From the NCBI GenBank assembly GCA_015709675.1, contig CP054182.1, positions 2,707,448 to 2,771,447 of the forward strand: DNA of 64,000 nt, in the 5' to 3' direction. The translations under genes and the position numbers were made by a program. Source of the DNA: Ignavibacteriales bacterium (GTDB lineage: Bacteria; Bacteroidota; Ignavibacteria; Ignavibacteriales; Ignavibacteriaceae). The notes under the pieces are model-generated. The model did no database searches. It was not told the origin of the DNA and saw nothing but the letters and a program-made list of their open reading frames with translations. Positions 54,259-63,332 of this stretch are shown one piece after another (within the stretch, counting starts at the first letter, position 1; each line of letters starts with the position of its first letter).

Positions 54259-55172
54259 AGAGTAAAACTGCCGGTTAATTGTGAAATGGAATCAATTTTT
54301 TGAAGGTTGCAAAAGTCTGTCAGGCCGCTTAAGAAATTAACCCCTGAATCCGGATTAATAAAGTTGATCGTACCAAGCTGGACCGCTGCAGCGCCGGCAA
54401 TCATGAATTCAACCACATCCTGCCAGACAGAAATTCCCCCCAGCCCAATAACTGGGATATCAACATTTCTTCTGATTTCTAATACTTTGGCGAGCGCAAC
54501 CGGTTTGATTGCCGGTCCGGAAAGCCCTCCCGTGATGTTTCTGATTTTTGGTTTGCGGCTGTAAATGTCAAATGAGGTTCCTACAAGGGTGTTTATAGCT
54601 GAAACTGCATCCGCTCCCTCTTCTTTTGCTATTCTGGCAAAATCTGAGATTCTTGCTACATTAGGCGAAAGTTTTATCGTCAAAAACTTCTTCGTAGCTC
54701 CTCTAGTCAAATTTGTAATCTTTGATACCATTGCAGGATTATTGCCAAATTCCAGACCGCCGTCTTTTACATTCGGACAGGAAACATTTATCTCAAATCC
54801 ATCAATTCGCTCCTCAGAATCCAGAATTCTGACGCACTCAAGATATTCCTCCGGAGTGGAAGCAGCAATATTACAGATAAGAGCAGTGTCATAATCCTTA
54901 AAGAAACCAATCTTAGACCGTAAAAATTCATCAACCCCTACATTTGCCAGTCCAATTGCATTCAGCATACCTGAAGGTGTTTCAACTATTCTCTGGGGTG
55001 GATTGCCTTTTCTTGGTTTTAATGAAAGCGATTTTGTAACCACTCCCCCTATTTTATTAAGATCAGTAAACTCTGCTATTTCCTGGCCGTAACCCACAGT
55101 ACCTGAAGCCAGTAAAATCGGATTTTTCAGAGTAAGATTCCTCAGTTTAACAGAAAGATCAACCATGCTCAT
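54255..55172 (-). CDS. pyrD: Dihydroorotate dehydrogenase B, catalytic subunit
   Basis: This FMN TIM-barrel enzyme forms orotate from dihydroorotate. It has 305 residues with NPILLASGTVGYGQE, TPSGMLNAIGLAN, the catalytic-loop region EINVSCPNVKDGG (class 1 Cys nucleophile) and VIGLGGISVWQDVVEFMIAGA. It is class 1B because pyrK is directly upstream and overlaps it by 4 nt. Electrons would pass through PyrK to NAD. Confidence 0.95.
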   Translation of the reverse strand: MSMVDLSVKLRNLTLKNPILLASGTVGYGQEIAEFTDLNKIGGVVTKSLSLKPRKGNPPQRIVETPSGMLNAIGLANVGVDEFLRSKIGFFKDYDTALICNIAASTPEEYLECVRILDSEERIDGFEINVSCPNVKDGGLEFGNNPAMVSKITNLTRGATKKFLTIKLSPNVARISDFARIAKEEGADAVSAINTLVGTSFDIYSRKPKIRNITGGLSGPAIKPVALAKVLEIRRNVDIPVIGLGGISVWQDVVEFMIAGAAAVQLGTINFINPDSGVNFLSGLTDFCNLQKIDSISQLTGSFTL

Positions 55173-55927
55173 ATCGTTATATCTTTCAGATTAAAAACCG
55201 GGCCATCCTTGCAGATAAGTTTATAAACATCGGGACTTTCGGCGTGCTCAATAGGACATCCCTGACAAATGCCAAAGCCGCAGGCCATTGCACTTTCAAC
55301 TGATGCTTCTGCGATGATTGATTTTTCTGCTATATACTGTTTAAGTGCCCTGATCATTCCATTAGGCCCGCAGGTAAAGATTCTCAGCTTCCTGCCGCTG
55401 AATGAGCTGCTTAAACTATCAAAAAGCTGAATGACATTTCCTTTAAATCCTGAGGAACCGTCTTCGGTTGCCGTATAAACATTTGAGAGACCATAGGTCA
55501 ATATATCGCCGGAGGATCTGCCGCCAACGAGTGCTGTTACCTGTTTATTATTCAGTTTTTTTTGCAGATAAGGAAATGGTGCTGCTCCGAGACCGCCGGC
55601 AATAAAAACTGCATCAGTCTCAGGGAACTGCAAACTGAATCCATTACCGAGAGGACCGAGGACGTCAATATAATCCCCTTCTTTTTTCTCAGAGAGAATT
55701 CTTGTCCCCTCACCTGCTACATTGAACATTATGGCAACACTCTGACCGTTCACATCACAAACACTGAAGGGCCTGCGAAGAAGCGGAAAAAAACTTTCAT
55801 TGACCTTTATATTCAAAAACTGACCTGGCTTAATACTACCAGAAATCCTTGAAGCATCGAACCAGAGCAGGAAGACACCGTTTCCTATTTTCTCATTTTT
55901 ATCTACACGGGCAAGAAATTGTATCAC
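55169..55927 (-). CDS. pyrK: Dihydroorotate dehydrogenase electron-transfer subunit
   Basis: This FAD and [2Fe-2S] subunit links PyrD to NAD. Its 252 residues show the FAD-binding RRPFSVCDVNG, the NAD-binding AGGLGAAPFPYL and, near the C-terminus, a cluster-binding set in ACGFGICQGCP plus a later Cys in LICKDGPVF. It has the PyrK length. It overlaps pyrD by 4 nt, so the holoenzyme subunits are translationally coupled. Confidence 0.94.
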   Translation of the reverse strand: MIQFLARVDKNEKIGNGVFLLWFDASRISGSIKPGQFLNIKVNESFFPLLRRPFSVCDVNGQSVAIMFNVAGEGTRILSEKKEGDYIDVLGPLGNGFSLQFPETDAVFIAGGLGAAPFPYLQKKLNNKQVTALVGGRSSGDILTYGLSNVYTATEDGSSGFKGNVIQLFDSLSSSFSGRKLRIFTCGPNGMIRALKQYIAEKSIIAEASVESAMACGFGICQGCPIEHAESPDVYKLICKDGPVFNLKDITI

Positions 55928-55961
55928 GTTTATGATTTAATCTGATTTATTTTGATATCAA

Positions 55962-58493
55962 TTATTTAATAATCGTCATCTTCTTATATGCTGTAAATCT
56001 ATCCGTTTTCAGACGGTAAAAATAAATACCCGAGGACAATCCATGGTCTGATATGCTGAAGCGCAATGAATAATTTCCTTTATCATAGTATACATTATCG
56101 GCGAGGGTTGCAACTTTTTTCCCAAGTATATCATATACTGATAATTCAACAACAGTATTTTCAGAGAGTGAGAATCTGATTATGGTTTCCGGATTAAACG
56201 GATTAGGGAAATTCTGATGAAGAATATATTCTGCCGGTACACTGCTCAAAGAATGTTCTTCAGCATCCGTCAGGGCAGGATTACGGCGAATTGCATTATC
56301 AACGTAAACGGCTCCTGAAGTTGCGCCGGTTGGACTTTGCTTTATTACAATGCTGTGAAAAAGTTTATCACCGGAACCGGTTATTGATGAAACCGGGACC
56401 TCGACCCACTTCCATCCCGTCCAGTTCAGTGTATCTGCTTTAACAATCACGTTTGATGAAGCATTATAGTAAAACCAGTATTCTAGGTAATTATAACTCA
56501 GGTCACCGTATATCCATAACCCGAATGTTTCAGCGCTGTTTGAACCAATAGATGGTTTGTCTGCATTAAACGTCCTGCAGACTCCGCCCGCTCCGGTAAA
56601 TACATAATTTATCTTACCGCTGGCTGAACCTGCATATTTTTCTTCATTTGAAATGGTAAAGGTTGTAGCATTCGGATCAGTTCCAATAGTGCTGCCGCTG
56701 AAATTAGGATCTTTCCAGTTCTTAATGAGTTCAAAGTTGTCAATAAGAGTACCCGCTACATAAATACTGTCAGCTGTTCTGAACTGGACGTTTTGAGAAG
56801 TACCGAGAGATGTACCAAGAATGTTTTTTATTTCTGAACTGACCTGTATCGAATAATCCGAAGAAAACTTTAAAGAAGACTGAGGAGAGAAAGTCACTGT
56901 CCCTCTTCCGTCAACTTCAGAATAAACGACATTCTTTATTTGGACAGGTTCACCCGAGAAATTGAACAGCCCGATATTTCCCGTAATACTTGATGTTAGA
57001 AGCGGTGTGTCAAACTCAACTTTAAGTTTTACCGTATTGCTTATCCCCTGCTGATTTACAGCGGGATAGGTATTCAGTACATTTAATGGTGCTGTGCTTC
57101 GGGTTACAAAACTGAACTCAATACCGCTCAGGAGTTTCCTGTTGTTGTAATTTACTGCTGAGGTATCAAAGCTCACTTGGTATAATTGTCCAAGCTGATA
57201 AAGTCCTGTCGGCTTAAATACCAACGTACGGCCGCTATTCTCCCAGGAAAATACGCCGCTAACCTGGGGAGTAATACTAAATGCAGACTGAGCGGCAGAT
57301 TTTTTCATCCTTTGAGAAAATGTAATCTTTATACTCTGGTTGGCCCAGATACTGTCACCTGTTACTGAAGGAGAATAACCGGTAATCACAGGTGATGTCG
57401 TGTCTTTTGAGACCAATTGCATGTAAAATGGCCAGTCCCAGTAAATACCCGGATCGGTGTGCGTATTGCATGTGGGGTCAATACCAGGATAATTCGACTG
57501 CATCCAGATTCGCCAGGCGTTATTTTGCCACTGATTGTGGCCGATGATTCTGTTAAAATTAAACGGTATATTATATCTGACTGAAAAATGATTAAAAAGA
57601 TTGGCTGAAGCAATATACATTTCATCCGTGTACCAGGCCGGGTTATCAACAAAACCCTCATGCTCAACGCCCAGACTATAGCCGTTCCAGCAGACTACAT
57701 GCCATGCCCGGTTCTGTTCTCGTACAAGTTGTACAATATAACCGTCGGAACTTCTGATAATATAGTGCGTACTGGCATTTGCAGCTGGATTCTTTAACCA
57801 TGAAACTGATCCCGCGAATCCTCCCTGGGTGGTGTGCACAACTGAGAACTGATGCGATATATTTCCGTTTGTATAATTAGGACTCGGATCCCAGACTGCA
57901 GGACCATAATCTTCCGACTCTATATAAACCGGATCAATTCCCGGTTTAACATATTCAGGGAAAATCCCGAGATCAATTTCCTGATTCACAGGAATTGATA
58001 AATTTTCTGATATGTACCCTTCTTTCATTACACGGAAGATTTCGTAAGAATACAGAGGTTTAACGGCATCCTGCTTTATTCCTGAATATGATTCAATAAC
58101 TTCTTTCCAGTTATGAATATTATTCCTGTTAATTCTCCGTTCTGCAGCGTAAAAATCCAGAAGTGCCGCTGCAGCCAGTATATTTAACCTTTCATCAGAA
58201 GTAATCTGATCCGGAGTGAATCCCGTAATCTCCGATGCTTTATCAACAGACTTTCCAAACCAGTGATCATTTCGAAGTCCCATAATTCCATAAACATGGG
58301 GTATCCCAATACATGATTGATGGCTTTCTTCATCATTAATAATGTGCACTCCTCTTGTTTCTGAAAACGCAACTGCTTTCAGAATGTTTACGGGAATCTG
58401 ATATCGCTGAGAAGCCTCGTCAAAATATGCTTCAAATTGCTGCGCTGAAAGAATGAAGACCATGGAAATGGAGAGTAATAGAACTTTATACAT
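55962..58493 (-). CDS. Secreted cell-wall amidase with lysozyme-like N-domain, Ig-like modules and T9SS sorting domain
   Basis: This 843-residue protein has a signal peptide ending LSAQQ. Residues 20-145 look like a lysozyme/transglycosylase-type fold (RYQIPVNILKAVAFSETRG, with Glu45 as candidate acid). An AmpD/PGRP-like N-acetylmuramoyl-L-alanine amidase follows, with likely zinc ligands His220 (VVHTTQG), His319 (IIGHNQW) and Asp347 (HTDPGIYWDW) and Glu277 in LGVEHEG. Then come bacterial Ig-like repeats (about 370-575), a carbohydrate-binding-like domain (about 580-740) and a C-terminal T9SS domain with QNFPNPFNPETIIRFSL. Confidence 0.88.
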   Translation of the reverse strand: MYKVLLLSISMVFILSAQQFEAYFDEASQRYQIPVNILKAVAFSETRGVHIINDEESHQSCIGIPHVYGIMGLRNDHWFGKSVDKASEITGFTPDQITSDERLNILAAAALLDFYAAERRINRNNIHNWKEVIESYSGIKQDAVKPLYSYEIFRVMKEGYISENLSIPVNQEIDLGIFPEYVKPGIDPVYIESEDYGPAVWDPSPNYTNGNISHQFSVVHTTQGGFAGSVSWLKNPAANASTHYIIRSSDGYIVQLVREQNRAWHVVCWNGYSLGVEHEGFVDNPAWYTDEMYIASANLFNHFSVRYNIPFNFNRIIGHNQWQNNAWRIWMQSNYPGIDPTCNTHTDPGIYWDWPFYMQLVSKDTTSPVITGYSPSVTGDSIWANQSIKITFSQRMKKSAAQSAFSITPQVSGVFSWENSGRTLVFKPTGLYQLGQLYQVSFDTSAVNYNNRKLLSGIEFSFVTRSTAPLNVLNTYPAVNQQGISNTVKLKVEFDTPLLTSSITGNIGLFNFSGEPVQIKNVVYSEVDGRGTVTFSPQSSLKFSSDYSIQVSSEIKNILGTSLGTSQNVQFRTADSIYVAGTLIDNFELIKNWKDPNFSGSTIGTDPNATTFTISNEEKYAGSASGKINYVFTGAGGVCRTFNADKPSIGSNSAETFGLWIYGDLSYNYLEYWFYYNASSNVIVKADTLNWTGWKWVEVPVSSITGSGDKLFHSIVIKQSPTGATSGAVYVDNAIRRNPALTDAEEHSLSSVPAEYILHQNFPNPFNPETIIRFSLSENTVVELSVYDILGKKVATLADNVYYDKGNYSLRFSISDHGLSSGIYFYRLKTDRFTAYKKMTIIK

Positions 58494-58510
58494 CCGGACC
58501 TGTCTGGAAA

Positions 58511-59149
58511 TTATTTAAAATTATTTTTTTCGATTTCAGATACGATATCAAGCCGCTTCTGGTGTCGCTCTCCCCCAAACGATGTTGACAACCAGGTATC
58601 AACAATTGATGTAAGGGAATTTTCCCCCAGCGCTTTTGCTCCAAGGCATAAAACATTCGCATTGTTATGTTCCCGCGAACTCTTTGCGGTAAATTCATTA
58701 TACCCTGTAGCCGCTCTGATACCCTTAAATTTATTACAGACCATTGCCGAAGCATTACCGGTAGCATCAGTAAGGATTGCAAAATGAGATTCTCTATTGA
58801 GAATTTTCATGCATGCCCTTTTTGCTAGCTCAGGAAAATCAGCTGGTTTGGCATCATAGCTGCCAACATCAACCAGTTTATAACCTTTTTTATAAAGATA
58901 ATCCAGTAAAAAGGATTTATAAGCGAATCCATTGTGATCATTACCCAGTGCGATAATGGTCTGTGCAGGAGATAATATTTCAGCATCAGATTTTTTCTGT
59001 AGTGAGACTTCAGATGATATACTTATCCCTAATTCCTTTATTTTATCCTTTGCCGCGGGAGTAATCAAAGAATTTTTTGGAATAATTATTGAATTTTGTC
59101 CCTTCTTAAAGAGGTTCAAAATATCATTTTCTGTAATCAGTTTCTTCAT
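58511..59149 (-). CDS. RpiB/LacA/LacB-family protein lacking the catalytic cysteine, with N-terminal extension
   Basis: The C-terminal 148 residues of this 212-residue protein have the RpiB fold: IALGNDHNGFAYK, the conserved His161 in REHNNANVLCLGAKALG and GGERHQKRL. The active-site loop that reads CGTGIGMSIAANK in classical RpiB is here DATGNASAMVCNK (from Asp128), so the catalytic Cys is replaced by Asp, and the Glu used by the actinobacterial type is Ser. Residues 5-44 form an added small domain (ITENDILNLF, SLITPAAKDKIKELGISI). Isomerase activity is therefore doubtful. It overlaps manC by one base. Confidence 0.78.
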   Translation of the reverse strand: MKKLITENDILNLFKKGQNSIIIPKNSLITPAAKDKIKELGISISSEVSLQKKSDAEILSPAQTIIALGNDHNGFAYKSFLLDYLYKKGYKLVDVGSYDAKPADFPELAKRACMKILNRESHFAILTDATGNASAMVCNKFKGIRAATGYNEFTAKSSREHNNANVLCLGAKALGENSLTSIVDTWLSTSFGGERHQKRLDIVSEIEKNNFK

Positions 59150-60216
59150 CAGACTAAATCGTCTAGTTTTTGATCTTTAAGAAATTCAACAACCTTTTTT
59201 ACATCCTGAGCTTTATCCCTTCTGCAGATCAGGAGACTGTCCTTTGTGTTAATGACCAGAAGATTTTCAGCGCCGATTATTGCGGTAAATTTGTCAGGAG
59301 AATAGACAAAAGTATCAAGTGTGGAATCGGAATATACAGTGCCTTCGAACACATTTCCGTTGCCGTTCTTTTCAGAGAGCTGATACACTTCTTCCCAGCT
59401 TCCTACATCGCTCCAGATGAAATTTGATTTTATGAGACTGACTTTATCGGATTTTTCCATCACTCCGTAATCAATAGAGATTCCTCGAATACTGTTGTAA
59501 ATTCTCTCAACTGATGATTCAAACCCCGGATTTGAAGATGGCAGGAGAAGATCATTAAAATCCTTATAGAGATCAGGAAGATGTCTCTGCAATTCCTGAA
59601 GAATGACCCCTGTTTTCCAAATGAACATTCCGCTGTTCCAGTAAAAATCACCTGATTCTAAAAACCTTACCGCTGTTGCGTAATTTGGTTTTTCGGCAAA
59701 AGTTTTAACAGGATGAATTCTGCTGCTTATTTCTTTTCCCTCTATCTGAATATATCCATATCCGGTCTCAGGACGGGTCGGTGCAATACCGATGGTGAGG
59801 AGATTATCAGAAGCATAAGCATATTCAGCAGCTTTTTTGAGTGTATCCCTGAAATTATCTTCTTCTTTAATCAGGTGATCAGCTGGCAGTACCAGACAGA
59901 CTGAATCTTTATCCCGTTCATAGATTACTCTTGAGGCCAGTAAAATACAGGGAGCCGTATTTCTGCCGACAGGCTCCGCAATTACATTCTCAGGATTTAT
60001 TCCCTGAAGCTGGTTAAGGATTTCTTCTTTATGAAATTTGTTTGTAATGATAAACGTATTTTCAGGTTCTACAAGGCCCCTTAACCTGCTAACGGTATTT
60101 TGTATTAATGAATTTTCACCGAAAATATTAATTAGTTGCTTTGGTTTTCTTTCACGGCTTCTGGGCCAGAATCGTGAACCAACACCGCCGGCCATTATAA
60201 CAGCATAAATTTTCAT
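59149..60216 (-). CDS. manC: Mannose-1-phosphate guanylyltransferase
   Basis: This nucleotidyltransferase makes GDP-mannose from GTP and mannose-1-phosphate. It has 355 residues with the pyrophosphorylase motif MAGGVGSRFWPRSRERKPKQ, the sugar-binding VKTFAEKPNYATA and NSGMFIWKTG, and VIAEPVGRNTAPC. It has only the GMP domain and lacks the C-terminal cupin isomerase domain of fused ManC/AlgA proteins. It would feed mannose or fucose-type surface glycans. Confidence 0.93.
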   Translation of the reverse strand: MKIYAVIMAGGVGSRFWPRSRERKPKQLINIFGENSLIQNTVSRLRGLVEPENTFIITNKFHKEEILNQLQGINPENVIAEPVGRNTAPCILLASRVIYERDKDSVCLVLPADHLIKEEDNFRDTLKKAAEYAYASDNLLTIGIAPTRPETGYGYIQIEGKEISSRIHPVKTFAEKPNYATAVRFLESGDFYWNSGMFIWKTGVILQELQRHLPDLYKDFNDLLLPSSNPGFESSVERIYNSIRGISIDYGVMEKSDKVSLIKSNFIWSDVGSWEEVYQLSEKNGNGNVFEGTVYSDSTLDTFVYSPDKFTAIIGAENLLVINTKDSLLICRRDKAQDVKKVVEFLKDQKLDDLV

Positions 60217-60228
60217 TACTACCTTGTT

Positions 60229-61104
60229 TTATTTGCGTAAAATTTTCTTTCCAAACTCTTCTGCGCGGTCTATATACATTTTTATGTCAACTCCTTTTCC
60301 CCTTACAAGAGCAACAATAACAATCAGACACGCCCTTATGGATTCAATGGTATCTTTTGTCGGTTTTAATTCCCCGTCCCGTATCATTGGCAGAGCTTTT
60401 GCAATAATCAGGTGCATTTTAGCAACAATTTCAGTTCCGAATTTCATTGCTATCTGCGAATTCCAAAGTATTAATTTGGAATAATGCGTTAAATCATCCG
60501 CGTTATATTCCCCGCTAAGCAGTGCTTTAAGAATCTCATCAAGTCCCCTTATCGGGTGTAATATTCTGGATTCATACTGCTGATAAGTCATATCAGAATC
60601 GTGGTCAGGATCATCAGGAATTTCAGTATCCTGATTTTCCGGCTCAGGTTCTTCTGTGTTCTGGTGTAATGACTCTGTTGTTACTCTGCTCCCCTTCGGG
60701 GCTGAAAAATCTATTATGGCTGATACCTGACCGGGGTTCATGACAGCGCTTCCGGAAAAGAACAATACTTTTTCCATTGCTTTCTGGAATCTTACTCCTG
60801 TCAGTATATCAAGAAACGGTGTCAGATCTTTTAAAAGAAGATCTGAATGTTCCTCAAATTTCTTTGATATAGTCCGGAACTCAATCTTTGTGGTATTCAG
60901 ATACACATAAATATCGTTAAGCCGGATTGCCAGTTTGGCAAACTCCGTTACCTTTTTCATATTTCTGAATAATACTTCAGGGGATTCTGACTTATATATC
61001 TGCTCTTTCAGAAGTGTTATCACTTCCAGTTTGCTGCTGTCCAGTCTTAGTTTGTTGGAGCAGTCGGTAAGAACCTGAATCAGATAGTCTTTAATGAAAT
61101 CCAT
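60229..61104 (-). CDS. Hypothetical protein, alpha-helical
   Basis: This 291-residue protein is almost wholly helical. Residues 1-120 form a helical domain with DLTPFLDILTGVRFQKAMEK at its end. A disordered acidic linker follows (about 145-172, EEPEPENQDTEIPDDPDHD). A second helical domain has HPIRGLDEILKALLSGEYN and LKPTKDTIESIRACLIVIVA. No signal peptide, membrane span or catalytic motif is seen, and I do not recognise a family. It lies between alr and manC with gaps of 4 and 12 nt. Confidence 0.7.
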   Translation of the reverse strand: MDFIKDYLIQVLTDCSNKLRLDSSKLEVITLLKEQIYKSESPEVLFRNMKKVTEFAKLAIRLNDIYVYLNTTKIEFRTISKKFEEHSDLLLKDLTPFLDILTGVRFQKAMEKVLFFSGSAVMNPGQVSAIIDFSAPKGSRVTTESLHQNTEEPEPENQDTEIPDDPDHDSDMTYQQYESRILHPIRGLDEILKALLSGEYNADDLTHYSKLILWNSQIAMKFGTEIVAKMHLIIAKALPMIRDGELKPTKDTIESIRACLIVIVALVRGKGVDIKMYIDRAEEFGKKILRK

Positions 61105-61108
61105 TATC

Positions 61109-62209
61109 TCAGATATATACCCTTGGAACCCGTGCTGATATTCCGCAGGTTATTTCATATGAAATTGTATGGGCAATTTTTGCCCAGGTATCAGCAGTTG
61201 TTCCTGTTTCACCAAAAAGGATTACTTTAGCATTTTTGTCAATGGGATCATTTCCGCAGTCAATCATAATCCGGTCCATGGTTATAGTTCCTGTCTGCCG
61301 GTACTCTTTTTCACCGATACGCACCGAAATTTTTCCAGACAGAATACGCGGAATACCATCCGCATAGCCGGCTGGTATGGACGCTATCTGCGTTTTTTCA
61401 GTTACGATATACTTCCTTCCGTAAGAAACTGATTCACCTTGCTTAAAATATCGAATCGTCTCGACTTCAGAAACCAGAGACATCACAGGTTTTAACGGAA
61501 TACGTTGATTGCAAAACTCAGACGGATAGTAGCCATAAAGTGATATTCCGGCCCGCACAAAATCCGCACCTTGCTGATCAAGATTGTGAATTCCGCCGCT
61601 GTTTGAAAAATGTGTAAATCCGACGGGCAATCCCTGATTCTGTAAGTCCCTTGTCAAAGATAAATATCTTTCAACCTGAAGCCGTGCAAATGATAAATCC
61701 TGCTCATCCGAAGTCGCCAGATGGGTATAAACTGAGTGAATTCCGGAATTTTTGCCGTTAACCAGAGTGCGGAGCGCCTCAGCCACTTCCTCAATTGTAA
61801 ATCCCAGTCTGCCCATTCCCGTATCCACTTTTACGGCCGGGTGCAGATTACCCCGTTTTTCCTCTGAAATAGCTGAAAACACACGTAAGCCGTCAGCATC
61901 CGCTATAGTAGGCGTAAGTCTGTATTCAAGATGTTCTGTTATATTACCCCCTGAAAGATTTTCAAATACCAAAATCGGAGTTTCAATTCCCGCTTTCCTT
62001 AAGGTTATGGCCTCCTCGGTCATCGCGACGGCAAAAATTTCAGGCGGAAAATCGGTTTTTAATAAAGAAAATGCCACTTCCGCAGCCCCATGGCCATAAC
62101 CGTTTGCTTTAACCACAGGAATAACTCTCGAAGGAAAACTGTGTTTCCTAATGTTGAGATAATTTTCTCTGAGATTAGAAAGGTTAATGACTGCTTTAGT
62201 GGGACGCAT
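61109..62209 (-). CDS. alr: Alanine racemase
   Basis: This PLP enzyme makes D-alanine for peptidoglycan. Its 366 residues have the PLP lysine Lys34 in VVKANGYGHGA and the opposing catalytic Tyr263 in SVSYGRKYI, with DTGMGRLGF, GISLYGYYP and the carbamylation/Arg region intact. It is the first gene of the long minus-strand operon. A candidate promoter lies just upstream, in the 188-bp intergenic region shared with nuoA. Confidence 0.95.
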   Translation of the reverse strand: MRPTKAVINLSNLRENYLNIRKHSFPSRVIPVVKANGYGHGAAEVAFSLLKTDFPPEIFAVAMTEEAITLRKAGIETPILVFENLSGGNITEHLEYRLTPTIADADGLRVFSAISEEKRGNLHPAVKVDTGMGRLGFTIEEVAEALRTLVNGKNSGIHSVYTHLATSDEQDLSFARLQVERYLSLTRDLQNQGLPVGFTHFSNSGGIHNLDQQGADFVRAGISLYGYYPSEFCNQRIPLKPVMSLVSEVETIRYFKQGESVSYGRKYIVTEKTQIASIPAGYADGIPRILSGKISVRIGEKEYRQTGTITMDRIMIDCGNDPIDKNAKVILFGETGTTADTWAKIAHTISYEITCGISARVPRVYI

Positions 62210-62236
62210 GGAAAATAATTATGGTAATTTTGAACA

Positions 62237-62267
62237 GAAATATATCCGAATAATAGCAGGATTACAA
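62237..62267 (-). promoter_or_regulatory. Candidate promoter of alr
   Basis: On the minus strand TTTG (TTG at 62267-62265) is followed after 20 bp by TATATTTC (62244-62237), one mismatch from TAnnTTTG. The predicted start leaves a leader of about 20 nt before the alr ATG. Confidence 0.5.
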
Positions 62268-62300
62268 AGAAAATGCCTAAGTTTTGAGGCGAATGAGTGT

Positions 62301-62316
62301 TGGCATGAGATTTGCA
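62301..62316 (+). promoter_or_regulatory. Candidate sigma-54 promoter of the nuo operon
   Basis: TGGCAT-GAGAT-TTGCA matches the sigma-54 -24/-12 consensus TGGCAY-N5-TTGCA at every conserved position, with the GG and GC pairs 12 bp apart. The start would be near 62327, leaving a 71-nt leader to the nuoA ATG at 62398. The motif faces the nuo genes and lies in a true intergenic region. Confidence 0.6.
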
Positions 62317-62397
62317 CGATACAAATGGTTTTATCAAAATTATTGAAAAATTCGACACTAAATTGACTTTTGAATACTCTAATCCGGAAAGTTTATC

Positions 62398-62841
62398 ATG
62401 ACTGAATTCGGTAAAATCCTGGCTTTCATGATTCTGGCTATAGTTTTTGTTATAGTTGGAATTTTTACAGCCTACCTCATAAGACCCCATCGCCCTACCG
62501 ACGAAAAATTATTAACATACGAATGCGGAGAAAATGCTCAGGGCTCCCCCTGGGTCAGGTTTAATTTCCGTTTTTATATAGTAGCCCTGATATTCCTGAT
62601 ATTTGACGTGGAAATTGTGCTGCTTGTACCATGGGTGATAATTTACCAGGAATACGGAATCATTGGATTTGTAACTGGATTTGCCTTTATTTTCCTCCTT
62701 GTAGCAGGTATGGTTTATGAGTGGAGAAAGGGCGATCTGGAATGGGACCGGCCGGAAAGTGAGAAATTCATGTCAAATACGTTTAAGTTACCGCAGGTTA
62801 CCCTGCCAGCCAAAAAAGTAAAAGAAGAGGTTACAAATTAA
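62398..62841 (+). CDS. nuoA: NADH-quinone oxidoreductase subunit A
   Basis: This small membrane subunit of respiratory complex I has 147 residues and three transmembrane helices (about residues 7-30, 60-85 and 90-112). The conserved loop [20 protein letters not shown] and the acidic helix [16 protein letters not shown] are typical of NuoA. The C-terminal tail after residue 120 is longer than in E. coli. It is the first gene of nuoABCD, preceded by a candidate sigma-54 promoter, and overlaps nuoB by one base. Confidence 0.95.
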   Translation: MTEFGKILAFMILAIVFVIVGIFTAYLIRPHRPTDEKLLTYECGENAQGSPWVRFNFRFYIVALIFLIFDVEIVLLVPWVIIYQEYGIIGFVTGFAFIFLLVAGMVYEWRKGDLEWDRPESEKFMSNTFKLPQVTLPAKKVKEEVTN

Positions 62842-63332
62842 TGGGACTTCTCGATCAGAAATTCGAAAACGAAAATATAGTAATAACCAATCTTGAGGAT
62901 CTCCTCAATTGGTCCCGCCTGTCATCACTTTGGCAGGTTGGATTTGGTCTTGCCTGCTGCGCAATCGAAATGATGGCTACTTCAGCTTCTCATTACGATT
63001 TTGACCGTTTTGGGGTAATCCCCCGCCCATCCCCCCGTCAGTCAGACATCATTATTATCTCGGGTACCGTTACCCTTAAAATGGCTACGAGAGTAAAAAG
63101 ACTGTACGAACAGATACCTGATCCAAAATATGTAATATCAATGGGAAGCTGCGCCAATTGCGGAGGACCGTATTGGGAGCACGGCTATCATGTGCTTAAA
63201 GGGGTGGACAGAATTATACCTGTTGATGTTTATGTCCCCGGATGTCCTCCAAGACCGGAAGCACTCCTGGAAGGACTTCTGAAACTTCAGGATAAAATCC
63301 GTAATGAATCTCTTGTTAGGAATGCATCATGA
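62841..63332 (+). CDS. nuoB: NADH-quinone oxidoreductase subunit B
   Basis: This peripheral-arm subunit carries cluster N2 of complex I, the last iron-sulfur centre before quinone. Its 163 residues include the tandem cysteines C39/C40 in [10 protein letters not shown], with C104 in MGSCANCGG and C135 in [10 protein letters not shown] as the remaining ligands. PRPSPRQSD is the usual NuoB stretch. The start overlaps nuoA by one base (TAATG), and the stop overlaps nuoC by 4 nt. Confidence 0.97.
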   Translation: MGLLDQKFENENIVITNLEDLLNWSRLSSLWQVGFGLACCAIEMMATSASHYDFDRFGVIPRPSPRQSDIIIISGTVTLKMATRVKRLYEQIPDPKYVISMGSCANCGGPYWEHGYHVLKGVDRIIPVDVYVPGCPPRPEALLEGLLKLQDKIRNESLVRNAS

